DNA from: CAZNRY01 sp964575675
Lineage (GTDB): Bacteria; Eisenbacteria; RBG-16-71-46; CAIMUX01; VGJL01
DNA: 20,034 bases
Reading direction: 5' to 3'
NCBI GenBank assembly: GCA_964575675.1
Contig: CAZNRY010000060.1
Location: 1-20,034, forward strand
The position numbers and the translations under genes were made by a program. Below the pieces are notes generated by a model. The model saw only the letters and a program-made list of their open reading frames with translations, did no database searches and was not told the origin of the DNA. Positions 1 to 7,700 of this stretch are shown here, in pieces; position 1 is the first letter of the stretch, and every line of letters starts with the position of its first letter.

Positions 1-16
1 GTCCGGTGGTGTGGGA

Positions 17-43
17 GGGGAGCGACGGGCAACCGTCGCCCCC
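17..43 (-). terminator. Strong hairpin downstream of the multi-OB secreted protein gene, possible terminator
   Basis: Positions 17-28 and 33-43 form an 11-bp GC-rich stem (7 bp, one bulged base at 21, then 4 bp) around a 4-base loop at 29-32. It starts about 30 bases past the stop codon of the minus-strand gene ending at 75, which is where a terminator is expected. No T-run follows on the minus strand, so it is not a classical intrinsic terminator. It could stop transcription less efficiently or protect the 3' end of the mRNA. Nothing else is visible in bases 1-74. Confidence 0.4.
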
Positions 44-74
44 TATCCCGATTGGGCCGATTGCGGTCGCGGTC

Positions 75-2084
75 CTACTTGACAACGATCAGCTTCGAGG
101 CCGTCTCGCCGGCGAGGGTTCTCAACCGAGCGAAGTAGGTCCCCGAACCGACAGAGTGTCCGGCGTCGTTCTTGCCATCCCAGACGACCTGTTGCTGTCC
201 GGGCTGAACCGAAACATGGTCGCGGAGCGTGCGGACCAACCTTCCCGCTGGATCGAGGATCTCGAGGCTGATCCGATCGGCGGCCGGGACGTTGAAGTGA
301 ATGGTCGTGACCCGCCCGAACGGGTTCGGCTGGTTTGCCAGCCGCGGCGGCAGAAGGCCGGCGAGGCCATCTCCGACCGAGGTCGCGGCGCATGCCGGAT
401 TGTCATAGGTCACGATGATGTCGTATCCGCGGCCGCTCCGCGGGGAGATCCTGTAGATGCTGTAGTCGTACCATACCAGTCCGGTCAGATTGACGACGTC
501 GCCCGCGCAGGCATCGTACGAGTTGGGATTGATGATCTGGTTGATGTCCACGAACGCCGTGTCGGGCGAGGCGGCTGTCTTCAGGGTGTACTCCCCGAAG
601 GTGGGCGACCCGCCCTGCCCCGCGGCGGAGTCGAGGAGCGTCGCCTGATTGAGTTGGACCAGCGCCGATTCCCATTTCTCGGCGGCATTCGCGGGATCGC
701 GCTGCCACCTCAGGTCGGTAGCCGTGACGACGTTCGGCGTCACGGTCGCGCCGCCGCCGAGCTGGATCCAGTAGTCGACCCCTGCCGTGTAGCTAATCTG
801 CGTCATGTGGTACGTCCCGGTTGCCGGGTACTCGTTCACCCTGCCGGCGACCTTCAAGAGATCACCGACCTCGAGGGGGGCGCGGGCAAGTACGCGGACG
901 TAGATGTTGTCCCAGTGGGCGCCGTCATCATCGGCCATGAAGTAGTAGCCGCCCTGGATGCCGGTGATGCGCCCCGAGATCGTGACGACCTCGCCGTTCA
1001 GGAGCGATGCGTCGCTGATCGCCGGGGCGGCGACCTCCTGGATCGTGCGGATCGGCGTTATCCCCGTGCGGAACGCGGCGGTTCCGGGGGCCGACATCGG
1101 CACGCCCTGTTCCGACAGCATCGCGAGAACGGTGAGCGTCTCCTGCTGGCCGTTGCCGAGATCGTCGGTCGTCAAGAAGACGCGCTTGTGGTTGGCCGGA
1201 TCGCGGAGCGCGGTGTAGACGGTGTAGCCGCTGCCGAGTTCGTAGTTTTCGGGTGTTGAGGCAGAGGTGGCGTCGACATCAACGCCGAACTGAACGGCGA
1301 CACCGGCCGGCGAGGTCGCGAAGGCGCCCCGAACCTTCGGAATGCAGGGCATTCCGATGTCCTCATCGCAGTTGCGGGGGAGTATCGCGAACTTGCTGTA
1401 CGCGTAGTCGAGGATCCCCTGCGTGTACGAGATCGCGGTTCCCTGGGCCGGGATGCTGTACTCGAAGTCGCCTCCCGGACCGGTAGGAAAGACGCGGACC
1501 TGCAACGTATCCCCGGTGGTCCCGATGGGCGGCGGATAGACCGGGGTGATCGGCCAGAGGGTCCACTCGTTCGAGAAGAGCGTCCTGCCCGCAAAGAGGG
1601 TGCTGTCGAGGCGATCGACGCGGACGAGCACCCCCTCGTAGTTCTCCGCGAGGGCGCCTGCGGTGTTCACTTCAGCGATCGTGACCGGTACGGGATCGGG
1701 GAGGGTATTGTTGTTGCTGAGGATCGTGTAGGTCCCGAGCGGCGCTCTCGTGAGGTCGATCTCCGCCCGCCCGTAGTACTCGATGTAGACTCCCGTCACG
1801 TTGACCATGTCACCACGCCTGGCCGTGATGACGGCGCTCGATCCCGTGTAGACGAAGACACCGCTGTACTGGCGGCCGTACACCGGATCGGGTGTGGGCT
1901 CCTGGATGAAGAATCCGTAAATCGCCACCCCGGTCACGAGAACACCCTGAACGTTGACGGTCGTGTTCAGGGGAATGGCGCCGAGCTGGATCTGGAAAAT
2001 CGTCTCCTCGGCACTGGCCGTGCCCATGAGCAGCAAGAGAAGCCCTGCCAAGATGGGTAGGGCGCGTCCTAGCGAAGTTCGCAT
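75..2084 (-). CDS. Secreted multi-domain OB-fold-like protein with FlgD-Ig C-terminal domain
   Basis: This 669-residue exported protein of unknown function has no recognisable catalytic motif. Residues 1-25 are a signal peptide (hydrophobic core at 10-20, cleavage after the ASA at 23-25). Residues 26-115 and 130-235 look like OB-fold/DUF5689-type beta domains, 250-345 like an SbsA/Big_5 Ig-like domain, and 355-435 and 450-560 like further OB-like domains. Residues 580-669 form a FlgD-Ig / type IX-like C-terminal domain, with PNPF at 586-589, WDG at 635-637 and SGTYF at 647-651. Four cysteines (239, 247, 526, 565) could form disulfides. The ATG at 2084 is preceded by GGGAGGT at 2093-2099, 8 nt away. 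The gene is separated from the operon upstream by 143 bp and has its own promoter. Export and domain style are well supported; the role is not. Surface adhesion or a non-enzymatic relative of secreted nucleases are possibilities. Confidence 0.85.
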   Translation of the reverse strand: MRTSLGRALPILAGLLLLLMGTASAEETIFQIQLGAIPLNTTVNVQGVLVTGVAIYGFFIQEPTPDPVYGRQYSGVFVYTGSSAVITARRGDMVNVTGVYIEYYGRAEIDLTRAPLGTYTILSNNNTLPDPVPVTIAEVNTAGALAENYEGVLVRVDRLDSTLFAGRTLFSNEWTLWPITPVYPPPIGTTGDTLQVRVFPTGPGGDFEYSIPAQGTAISYTQGILDYAYSKFAILPRNCDEDIGMPCIPKVRGAFATSPAGVAVQFGVDVDATSASTPENYELGSGYTVYTALRDPANHKRVFLTTDDLGNGQQETLTVLAMLSEQGVPMSAPGTAAFRTGITPIRTIQEVAAPAISDASLLNGEVVTISGRITGIQGGYYFMADDDGAHWDNIYVRVLARAPLEVGDLLKVAGRVNEYPATGTYHMTQISYTAGVDYWIQLGGGATVTPNVVTATDLRWQRDPANAAEKWESALVQLNQATLLDSAAGQGGSPTFGEYTLKTAASPDTAFVDINQIINPNSYDACAGDVVNLTGLVWYDYSIYRISPRSGRGYDIIVTYDNPACAATSVGDGLAGLLPPRLANQPNPFGRVTTIHFNVPAADRISLEILDPAGRLVRTLRDHVSVQPGQQQVVWDGKNDAGHSVGSGTYFARLRTLAGETASKLIVVK

Positions 2085-2119
2085 CGGTGTAGACCTCCCG
2101 ATTCGAGGGGTTGGACGTG

Positions 2120-2138
2120 CACGACGACGGTCGTCGTG
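2120..2138. repeat. 9-bp perfect inverted repeat in the leader of the 75-2084 gene
   Basis: CACGACGAC at 2120-2128 and its exact reverse complement at 2130-2138 flank one central base. The repeat lies between the predicted transcription start (about 2179) and the ribosome binding site (2093-2099) of the minus-strand gene. It could be a dyad operator, or an RNA hairpin with a shorter stem. Confidence 0.5.
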
Positions 2139-2185
2139 GCGGCGCGGACCGGCGCAAGCCGGAGCGCGTACTTCATCTACAGTCT

Positions 2186-2214
2186 ATTGTATCCCTTGGA
2201 GTGCCTTACGTCAA
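2186..2214 (-). promoter_or_regulatory. Near-consensus sigma70-type promoter for the 75-2084 gene
   Basis: On the minus strand, TTGACG (2214-2209) is followed after exactly 17 bases by TACAAT (2191-2186). Each hexamer matches the sigma70 consensus at five of six positions. The region is visibly more AT-rich than its surroundings. The predicted start is near 2179, giving a leader of about 95 nt. The -35 box lies only 13 bp after the stop codon of the preceding gene, so the 75-2084 gene can be expressed separately from the operon. Confidence 0.65.
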
Positions 2215-2227
2215 GTTCCGGAAAGGG

Positions 2228-3724
2228 TTATGGGAGCAGTGCTTCGCGGAAGAGCTTAAGTGCCTCCTCTGGTAGCGGGTCCGAAGCCCCGAGTCTCGGG
2301 AACAGGCGGGCATACGAAGCCGTCACGACGGTGATCCGGCCTGCTTGCAGGTTTGATTGGACGCACAGGTAGGCTGCGGTCGAGTCCTGGGACGGGTCCG
2401 TATCACGGCCGATCATACGGCGGATGGTCCCTGGCGCGATCCAATAACGTCCGGTGCCGGGCGAGAGCGGGGCGAGAAAGTAGTCGACCCATAGCATTGT
2501 GCTGTAGACCTTGAGGCTGTCCGGGGGAGTTCCATTTCCATAACGGACATACTCGTTCGTGGAGAGGGCGAGACTGGTCGTGGTGACCTCTCCCGGCTCA
2601 ACCGCGATCTTCCGGTAGAAACGTGGGATGCCCAGGTCCTCCTTGATGAACTTCGAGGAGAGCGCTCCATCCGTTCCGATCACGCTCTGTCCAATGAGGA
2701 GCACCCTGCCTCCGCGAGCGACATAGGAGCGCAAGCCGCTCTCGGCCGTTTTGAGATTTCTGACCATCTTTGCGTCGTTGGCCACGTTGTAAGGTCCCGT
2801 GAGCCATGCGACTCCCTCGAAGAGCGAGAAGAGGGGGTCGATCTCGGCCGCGGTGGCGAAGTCGTTGCCTGTGTTCATGTCGATCACATAGAAACGCTCT
2901 CCGCCGCCCGCGATGTCGGTCATCAGTGCGTCATAGAGGAGACGATCCCGTTCATCGAGGATTCCCGTTGTCGCGTACTGCCGGATCAGTAGGTAAGGCT
3001 GGTCCTGGGGCCACTCGACGAACCATCTGTGCGCCAGGGACTCCGCGGTGGGCGTCCGGGCGTCGTCATACCCACGAACGTGGAGGGTGTGTAGCCCGTC
3101 GACCCGCTCCGGGAAGTCGTCCGGTCTCACCGAGACCACGGTGTCCGAGACGATGCGGGCATGCAGGGAATCGTCGTCGAGCCAGATATGGAAATTCGTG
3201 ATCGTCTTGCGGCCATCGAGATCCGATGCGTTCCAGCTGAAGCTCGTAGCGGCAAGGCTCGTGTCGGGCAAAACGAAATCCGGGTTCCACTCGATGTGGG
3301 GAACGTGGTTCGTGACCTGGTAGGCCTGGCTCACGCCGAGGGAATCGACGAGCTCGCGGTCGTCGACGGCGCGGACGGTGAATGACTGCGCCGCGAAGGT
3401 GCCCCCTACGGGAACGTTGAAGGTGTCTTGGGTCGCGGTCGTGCGCGAGTAGATCTCTCCACGGTACTCGTACCGCGTGCCGGATGCCGGTTCCCATTCT
3501 CCGGTCCATCGGATCAGGTACCCCGTCACCTTTCCGTCCGCATCGGTTCCCCACCAGCTGAGGATCTTGCGGTAGTCGGTCGGGTCCGTCGGTCCGCCCG
3601 GATCGGTGATCGAAAGATATGTCCGTGGCATCTGGTTTTCGGGGAACACCCCTTCGTTCTTCTCGCAACCGGCGATTGCCAAGAGACCGAGTCCGAGCGC
3701 AAGGAGAATGGTGAAAGCTCTCAT
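2228..3724 (-). CDS. Lipoprotein with two Ig/FN3-like domains and an alpha/beta (GATase1-like) domain
   Basis: This 498-residue lipoprotein is the last gene of the five-gene envelope operon. The signal peptide ends in a lipobox (IAGC, lipidated Cys20). Residues 33-140 and 142-238 look like two FN3/Ig-like domains; the first has the DADGKVTGYLIRW pattern typical of envelope proteins. Residues 243-350 look like a Rossmann-like fold: strand YLLIRQY, strand RFYVIDM, strand GVAWLTG, helix, then GGRVLLIGQSVIG. This resembles ThuA/DUF4350-type glutamine-amidotransferase-like domains, but I see no convincing Cys-His-Glu triad, so a binding role is as likely as catalysis. The start chosen is the ATG at 3724. 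The frame stays open to 4066, but the extra N-terminus lacks a signal sequence and overlaps the upstream gene. The gap to the upstream stop is 11 nt. Export and lipidation are confident; the function is not known. Confidence 0.85.
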   Translation of the reverse strand: MRAFTILLALGLGLLAIAGCEKNEGVFPENQMPRTYLSITDPGGPTDPTDYRKILSWWGTDADGKVTGYLIRWTGEWEPASGTRYEYRGEIYSRTTATQDTFNVPVGGTFAAQSFTVRAVDDRELVDSLGVSQAYQVTNHVPHIEWNPDFVLPDTSLAATSFSWNASDLDGRKTITNFHIWLDDDSLHARIVSDTVVSVRPDDFPERVDGLHTLHVRGYDDARTPTAESLAHRWFVEWPQDQPYLLIRQYATTGILDERDRLLYDALMTDIAGGGERFYVIDMNTGNDFATAAEIDPLFSLFEGVAWLTGPYNVANDAKMVRNLKTAESGLRSYVARGGRVLLIGQSVIGTDGALSSKFIKEDLGIPRFYRKIAVEPGEVTTTSLALSTNEYVRYGNGTPPDSLKVYSTMLWVDYFLAPLSPGTGRYWIAPGTIRRMIGRDTDPSQDSTAAYLCVQSNLQAGRITVVTASYARLFPRLGASDPLPEEALKLFREALLP

Positions 3725-3735
3725 GGCAGCGATTC

Positions 3736-5742
3736 CTACCTCAGAACGAGGAACTTCCCGAGTTGGGTGTCGCCCGTCGCGTGGTCCTTCACCGAGAAAA
3801 TGTAGAGGCCGGTTGCGATTCCCTGGTCGGCGCGGCTGATCAGGTCCCATGCGGCCATCCCCCCCGAGAGAATGGGAATGTCGCTCTCGGGGTTGCGAGT
3901 GTCGGTCGGATCGAAGATCCCGCGGATCTCCGTGGCGTCGTACGTCGACCCATTGAACTCGATCGTGTCGACGAGATCCCCGGCCAGTGTGTAAATCCTT
4001 ATCGTGCAGCGGTGGGGGAGGTTCACGAACCAGAGATAACGGTCGCGCGGGAGGGTTCCATCCCATGCGGCGTCGCCGCGATACGGGTTTGGAAACACCT
4101 TCACGGTTCCGATCTTGTCGGGAGCCGGTCCGCCCGGGATCGCGAACGTGCGATTCTGTGCGCGTCCGCTCTCCAGGGGGGCGATGTCGGCCGCCCCCGT
4201 GTCGAAGGATGTGACCGAGACCCAGTACTTGAAGCCGTCGCGCAGGCCCTCGATGTCATAACTGTACTGGTAGTCGATCCCGTCGATCCTCACGGAGTCG
4301 CGAAGCGCTTCGAGTCCTGTGTTCTCGAGGAGGCTGTCGACCAGATCGGCCTGGTGGAGCAGCCGGAATCCTTCCTCCTCCTTGCTCTCGCTGACGTAGA
4401 TCCTGTACCCCTCAAAGTCCTTCTTGTGGCTCTTGGGGTCGATGAACTCCTCGGGATCCCGCGTCCAGCGCAGCGTGAGCTTGCCGAGTGTCGGGGTCGT
4501 AAGGAGCGTCGGGGAAGGCGGGGGAACCGGGATGTTGAAGTTCAGGTCGAATGCGGTCTGCGCCCAACCCGCATTGAAGACGAGGTCCTCTTCGGCCGTT
4601 CGTCCCTCCCTCGGGGACGGCCGGCCGCCGACGAAGGCGAAGGAGACGGTGACGGTGTCCCCGGGCTCCAGGACGTAAAGACCGTCGGCGCCGAGGTCGC
4701 CCAAGGGTCCCACCGAGAGGAGCTCGACTGGGTCATTGTTGGGGGCCTCGCTGCCGGCGGTTCCGTCGATCGAGCGGTTCGACATCGTCTCGTACCGCTC
4801 CTTGTCGTTGCGGGGCGTTCCGGGCTGGGTCAGGTTCGGGTCCCAGTTCCACCAGTTGGATGAGACGTGCATCTCCCCGATGGGGCGGGGGCGTGTGCCG
4901 AGGAGCGAGATCCCCGCCCAGGAAGGACTGGCCCCGCCCTCGTAGTCGTAGCGGTGCTCCGTGACGATGCGGAGGCTATCGATGAAGCCGATGTCCTTCC
5001 TGCTGAACCAGCCGCTCGGGGGCCATTCCGGGTGGCCGTCCTTCCAGCCGCTCGCGAGCTCCGCGTACATTCCGGCATAGACGTTGTAGATCGGATCCTC
5101 GAGGTTCGTGTTGATGATCTTGTAGTTGGCGAACACGATCGCGTCGAAGGGCTCGAAGCTGAAGAGAAGCGTCTCGAGCTCAACCCGAATTCCCAGCGGC
5201 CTGTGCTGAGGGCTCAGGTCGGGGTAGCTGTCGAAGTAGGCGGCGGAGAAATCCTGCTCGCTTTTGGCGTCGGCGTCGTAGCAACAGCTGTTGAGCAGGA
5301 TGGAACGCTCCTGGATTCCTGTCCGGGCGGGGAAGAACTCGCTGATCTGCTTCGGATCGAACGAGCCCATCCTTCCGTCGATCGTTGCCGTCGTGACGAG
5401 CGTGTCCGCGCCGCTGGCCGGCAGGCCTCCCACCCAGATCCCCGCGCGGACGAGGTGCTCTTGTCCGCTCCGCAATGGATACTCCATGGATGGGGAGCGG
5501 TTGACGAGGTTCGTTCCGATGAAGCCGTTGTTGTAGATCGTCAGCCCCAGGTTGTTGCCGGTTGTGACGCGCAGGCTGATCAAGGTGTCGGCGAGAGTCG
5601 ACGAGGGGTCAAGATCCTCCCAGCCGCCGTCGCGCCAAACCGAGGGCGTCGCACCGTCGGGCAGATCCCGGGTTTGGCCGAGCGCCGAGCCCCCGAATGC
5701 CGCGGCCAGAAGGAGGAGCAGGATCGTCGCGTGCTTTGTCAT
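3736..5742 (-). CDS. Secreted protein with FN3-like and type IX-like C-terminal domains
   Basis: This 668-residue exported protein has a signal peptide at residues 1-22 (cleavage after ALG). Residues 60-400 form a large beta-rich region without a family I can name, containing a vicinal cysteine pair at 153-154. Residues 405-525 look FN3-like (KLTLRWTRDP at 421-430, EGYRIYVSES at 444-453). Residues 545-668 form a type IX-like C-terminal domain: VFPNPYRG at 549-556, IRIYTLAGDLVDTI at 581-594 and GLYIFSVKD at 645-653, ending in KFLVLR. Its ATG overlaps the stop of the upstream lipoprotein gene by 4 nt (ATGA), indicating translational coupling; no strong Shine-Dalgarno sequence is seen. The same-operon PorV/PorQ-like protein makes export through a type IX-like route an attractive hypothesis. 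The molecular role is unknown; it may be a surface-exposed partner of the receptor. Confidence 0.85.
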   Translation of the reverse strand: MTKHATILLLLLAAAFGGSALGQTRDLPDGATPSVWRDGGWEDLDPSSTLADTLISLRVTTGNNLGLTIYNNGFIGTNLVNRSPSMEYPLRSGQEHLVRAGIWVGGLPASGADTLVTTATIDGRMGSFDPKQISEFFPARTGIQERSILLNSCCYDADAKSEQDFSAAYFDSYPDLSPQHRPLGIRVELETLLFSFEPFDAIVFANYKIINTNLEDPIYNVYAGMYAELASGWKDGHPEWPPSGWFSRKDIGFIDSLRIVTEHRYDYEGGASPSWAGISLLGTRPRPIGEMHVSSNWWNWDPNLTQPGTPRNDKERYETMSNRSIDGTAGSEAPNNDPVELLSVGPLGDLGADGLYVLEPGDTVTVSFAFVGGRPSPREGRTAEEDLVFNAGWAQTAFDLNFNIPVPPPSPTLLTTPTLGKLTLRWTRDPEEFIDPKSHKKDFEGYRIYVSESKEEEGFRLLHQADLVDSLLENTGLEALRDSVRIDGIDYQYSYDIEGLRDGFKYWVSVTSFDTGAADIAPLESGRAQNRTFAIPGGPAPDKIGTVKVFPNPYRGDAAWDGTLPRDRYLWFVNLPHRCTIRIYTLAGDLVDTIEFNGSTYDATEIRGIFDPTDTRNPESDIPILSGGMAAWDLISRADQGIATGLYIFSVKDHATGDTQLGKFLVLR

Positions 5743-6689
5743 TGCTTGCTTAGCCTCAGCACGACGATGCGGCTGTTCGCGGAGTCGGCGACGAAGACCA
5801 GACTATCGTCGGCGGACAGGTAGCGCGGAGAGGCGATGGGCGGATCCACGATCGTCTCGCGCTTCGTGGGGGCGTAAACCGTGTCTTGGAATCCTCCGGT
5901 CGCCTGGAAGCGCAGGACCCGGTTCTTGCCGGTCTCTGCGATGAAGGCGCTCTCTCCGGAGAGGTTCGTCGCGACGTCGCTCGGCTTGGAGAGTTCGATG
6001 TCGAGGCCGATGGGACGACCGTCGAAGGCGACGTGGGTCGTGTCGGGCCGCAGGCGCTGGACCCAGTTCCGGCCGGGGCCGATCGCGGAGACCCAGAGCG
6101 TCCCCTTGGTGTAGGCGATTCCCTGAGGATCGATCACGTATCCCTGCCCGGTCCCGTAGTCGGTGATCTTCCGGATCCACTGCCCGTCCGCGTCATACTT
6201 GTCGACCCGGTCCCGGGAGGCGTCGGAGACATAGACGTTGAGATCGGGGTCCGCAGCGATGCCCGAGAATTCAACCCAAGTGCTGTCGATGAAGGAGAAC
6301 CGGGGCGCGCCGCCGAGGAAGTAGTAACGCTTGACCTGCATGTCGCCGGCATCGGCGACAAGCACGTAGGTCGTGTCCTTCTTGGCGACGCAGATCTGCA
6401 CGGGCCGGATCAGCCCCTCGAAGGTTCCGACGAAACCGGGGGAGCGCGGCTCCTTCTGATGGCTCAGATAGACGTTGACCCTCAGGTTCTCTTCGATGAC
6501 GTAGATGTAGCTGCCGCGGAGGACCATGTCCGTGGGGGTCGGAACGTGCCAGACCTTGTCGAGATTGTAGGTCCCGGGAGTCGGAATCCTGCCCGGGTTC
6601 GGCTGGGGCGGAAGCTCGAACTTCTGGCCGCACCCGGCAAGGGCCAGCAGGGCTGCGAGCAGTGCGATCGAGAAACGGCGCGCCTTCAT
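5739..6689 (-). CDS. NHL-repeat-like beta-propeller lipoprotein
   Basis: This 316-residue lipoprotein has a clear lipobox (ALAGC, lipidated Cys20), so it should be anchored in a membrane after export. Residues from about 45 to the end are repeated units of the NHL/six-bladed propeller style: phrases such as PTDMVLRGSYIYVIEE, EFSGIAADPDLNVYVSD, DPQGIAYTKGTLWVSA, KPSDVATNLSGESAFIAE and SPRYLSADDSLVFVAD, each followed by a residue pair like NRV or SRI and a strand. Such propellers usually bind protein or ligand rather than catalyse. The ATG at 6689 lies 9 nt after the PorV/PorQ-like gene, and the gene's stop overlaps the next start by 4 nt, placing it inside the operon. A role as a periplasmic or surface accessory subunit of the receptor complex is inferred. 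Confidence 0.88.
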   Translation of the reverse strand: MKARRFSIALLAALLALAGCGQKFELPPQPNPGRIPTPGTYNLDKVWHVPTPTDMVLRGSYIYVIEENLRVNVYLSHQKEPRSPGFVGTFEGLIRPVQICVAKKDTTYVLVADAGDMQVKRYYFLGGAPRFSFIDSTWVEFSGIAADPDLNVYVSDASRDRVDKYDADGQWIRKITDYGTGQGYVIDPQGIAYTKGTLWVSAIGPGRNWVQRLRPDTTHVAFDGRPIGLDIELSKPSDVATNLSGESAFIAETGKNRVLRFQATGGFQDTVYAPTKRETIVDPPIASPRYLSADDSLVFVADSANSRIVVLRLSKQ

Positions 6690-6698
6690 CCGGAGCCC

Positions 6699-7700
6699 CT
6701 AGAACGGCAGGGCGACGCACCAGCGATGGATCGCTAGCAGCGGGCCCCCGTCCGTGAATGCATAATCGATGGCCATGTCGGATCCCCGAAACGGCAGGCG
6801 AAGTCCCAGCCCGGCGGAGAACTTTGCCGCGTCCGCCCCCCCGTCGTACCCGCTGCGGACGATGTAACGTTCCGCGAACGTATACTCGAGACCGCCCCGG
6901 AAGGTCTCGGCGTTGTCGGCAACGTGGGCGACCTCGGTCGCCGCGGTCAGGGCGTGCGCTCCGCGCCTCCACGGTTGGAAAGACAGGCCCAGACGGAAGC
7001 TCGTGGGGGGCGAGTACGCCGCATAGTCGGTGTCCGACCCGGTGAGCTGGCTCACGTATGTCCCCTCGGGCCGGATGTCGGGGCCGAACTGGAGAAGACT
7101 GATCGCCAATCGTCCATCGAGCGCGCCGATCTGATAGACCGTGCCGGCGTCAACGAGCCAGCCGTTGGCGACCGGCCCCCCGACGCCGCTGCCGAGATCC
7201 TCGCGGAAGAACTTCACCGTCCCGCCGATCGACAGCCGGTCGCTGAATGGCCGGGCCGCGCTGAAACCGATCAGCATGTCGCTGTAGACGAAGCTCCGGC
7301 CGGTTCCTTGCGGGTGATACTCGGTCGTTTCGTCCAGGGTCGTTCCCAGGTACTCGACCGAGACGCCGAAGCTCGCGCCGGCGTCGCCCCAGGGGCGCGC
7401 GAAGCCCATCGCGACGAGATTGACGTCGGCCGGCCACCGGACGTAGCCGAACGCGGCCTGGGGCTCCGACAGCTTCGCGATGCCCGCCGGATTGTAGAAC
7501 GCGGCCATCGGTCCCTGTGCGAGGGCGGTGTAGGCGCCGCCGAGGGCCGCAGCCCGTGCATCGAGGCCGATCTTGAGGAAGGTTCCACTGGCGGTTCCGA
7601 CCCGCTGCCCGCCCAAGCTGGTCTGGGCGCGTGACGGACGCGTCGCGCCCGCCGCGAGGAGCGCCACCAAGACGCCGGCGAGCAGGTACATTCTCACCAT
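6699..7700 (-). CDS. PorV/PorQ-family outer-membrane beta-barrel protein
   Basis: This 333-residue outer-membrane protein has a signal peptide at residues 1-25 (cleavage after SRA). The mature N-terminus carries the family hallmark FLKIGLDARAAALGGAYTAL (41-60), followed by AAFYNPAGIA (66-75). In PorV/PorQ proteins this segment begins a FadL-like 14-stranded barrel. Alternating amphipathic strands run to the end, which closes in a C-terminal Phe as expected for insertion by the BAM machinery. In Bacteroidetes, PorV shuttles type IX cargo and PorQ acts in cargo attachment; many other phyla carry homologues of unknown use. Its ATG (7700) overlaps the upstream receptor's stop by 7 nt. A second in-frame ATG at 7691 would leave a 2-nt gap instead. 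The family call is firm; assignment to a working type IX system is not possible from this window. Confidence 0.92.
   Translation of the reverse strand: MVRMYLLAGVLVALLAAGATRPSRAQTSLGGQRVGTASGTFLKIGLDARAAALGGAYTALAQGPMAAFYNPAGIAKLSEPQAAFGYVRWPADVNLVAMGFARPWGDAGASFGVSVEYLGTTLDETTEYHPQGTGRSFVYSDMLIGFSAARPFSDRLSIGGTVKFFREDLGSGVGGPVANGWLVDAGTVYQIGALDGRLAISLLQFGPDIRPEGTYVSQLTGSDTDYAAYSPPTSFRLGLSFQPWRRGAHALTAATEVAHVADNAETFRGGLEYTFAERYIVRSGYDGGADAAKFSAGLGLRLPFRGSDMAIDYAFTDGGPLLAIHRWCVALPF

Noticed and set aside
6..1259. Long plus-strand open frame (417 codons) opposite the multi-OB secreted protein gene
   Set aside because: Arginine/valine/aspartate-rich composition typical of the antisense of GC-rich coding DNA, with no signal, no motif and no ribosome binding site. 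The minus-strand frame has a signal peptide and recognisable domains.
3725..4066. Upstream extension of the 2228-3724 lipoprotein gene to a start at 4066
   Set aside because: The extension overlaps the coding sequence of the upstream CTD protein and would bury the lipoprotein signal peptide and lipobox internally. The ATG at 3724 gives a canonical lipoprotein N-terminus.
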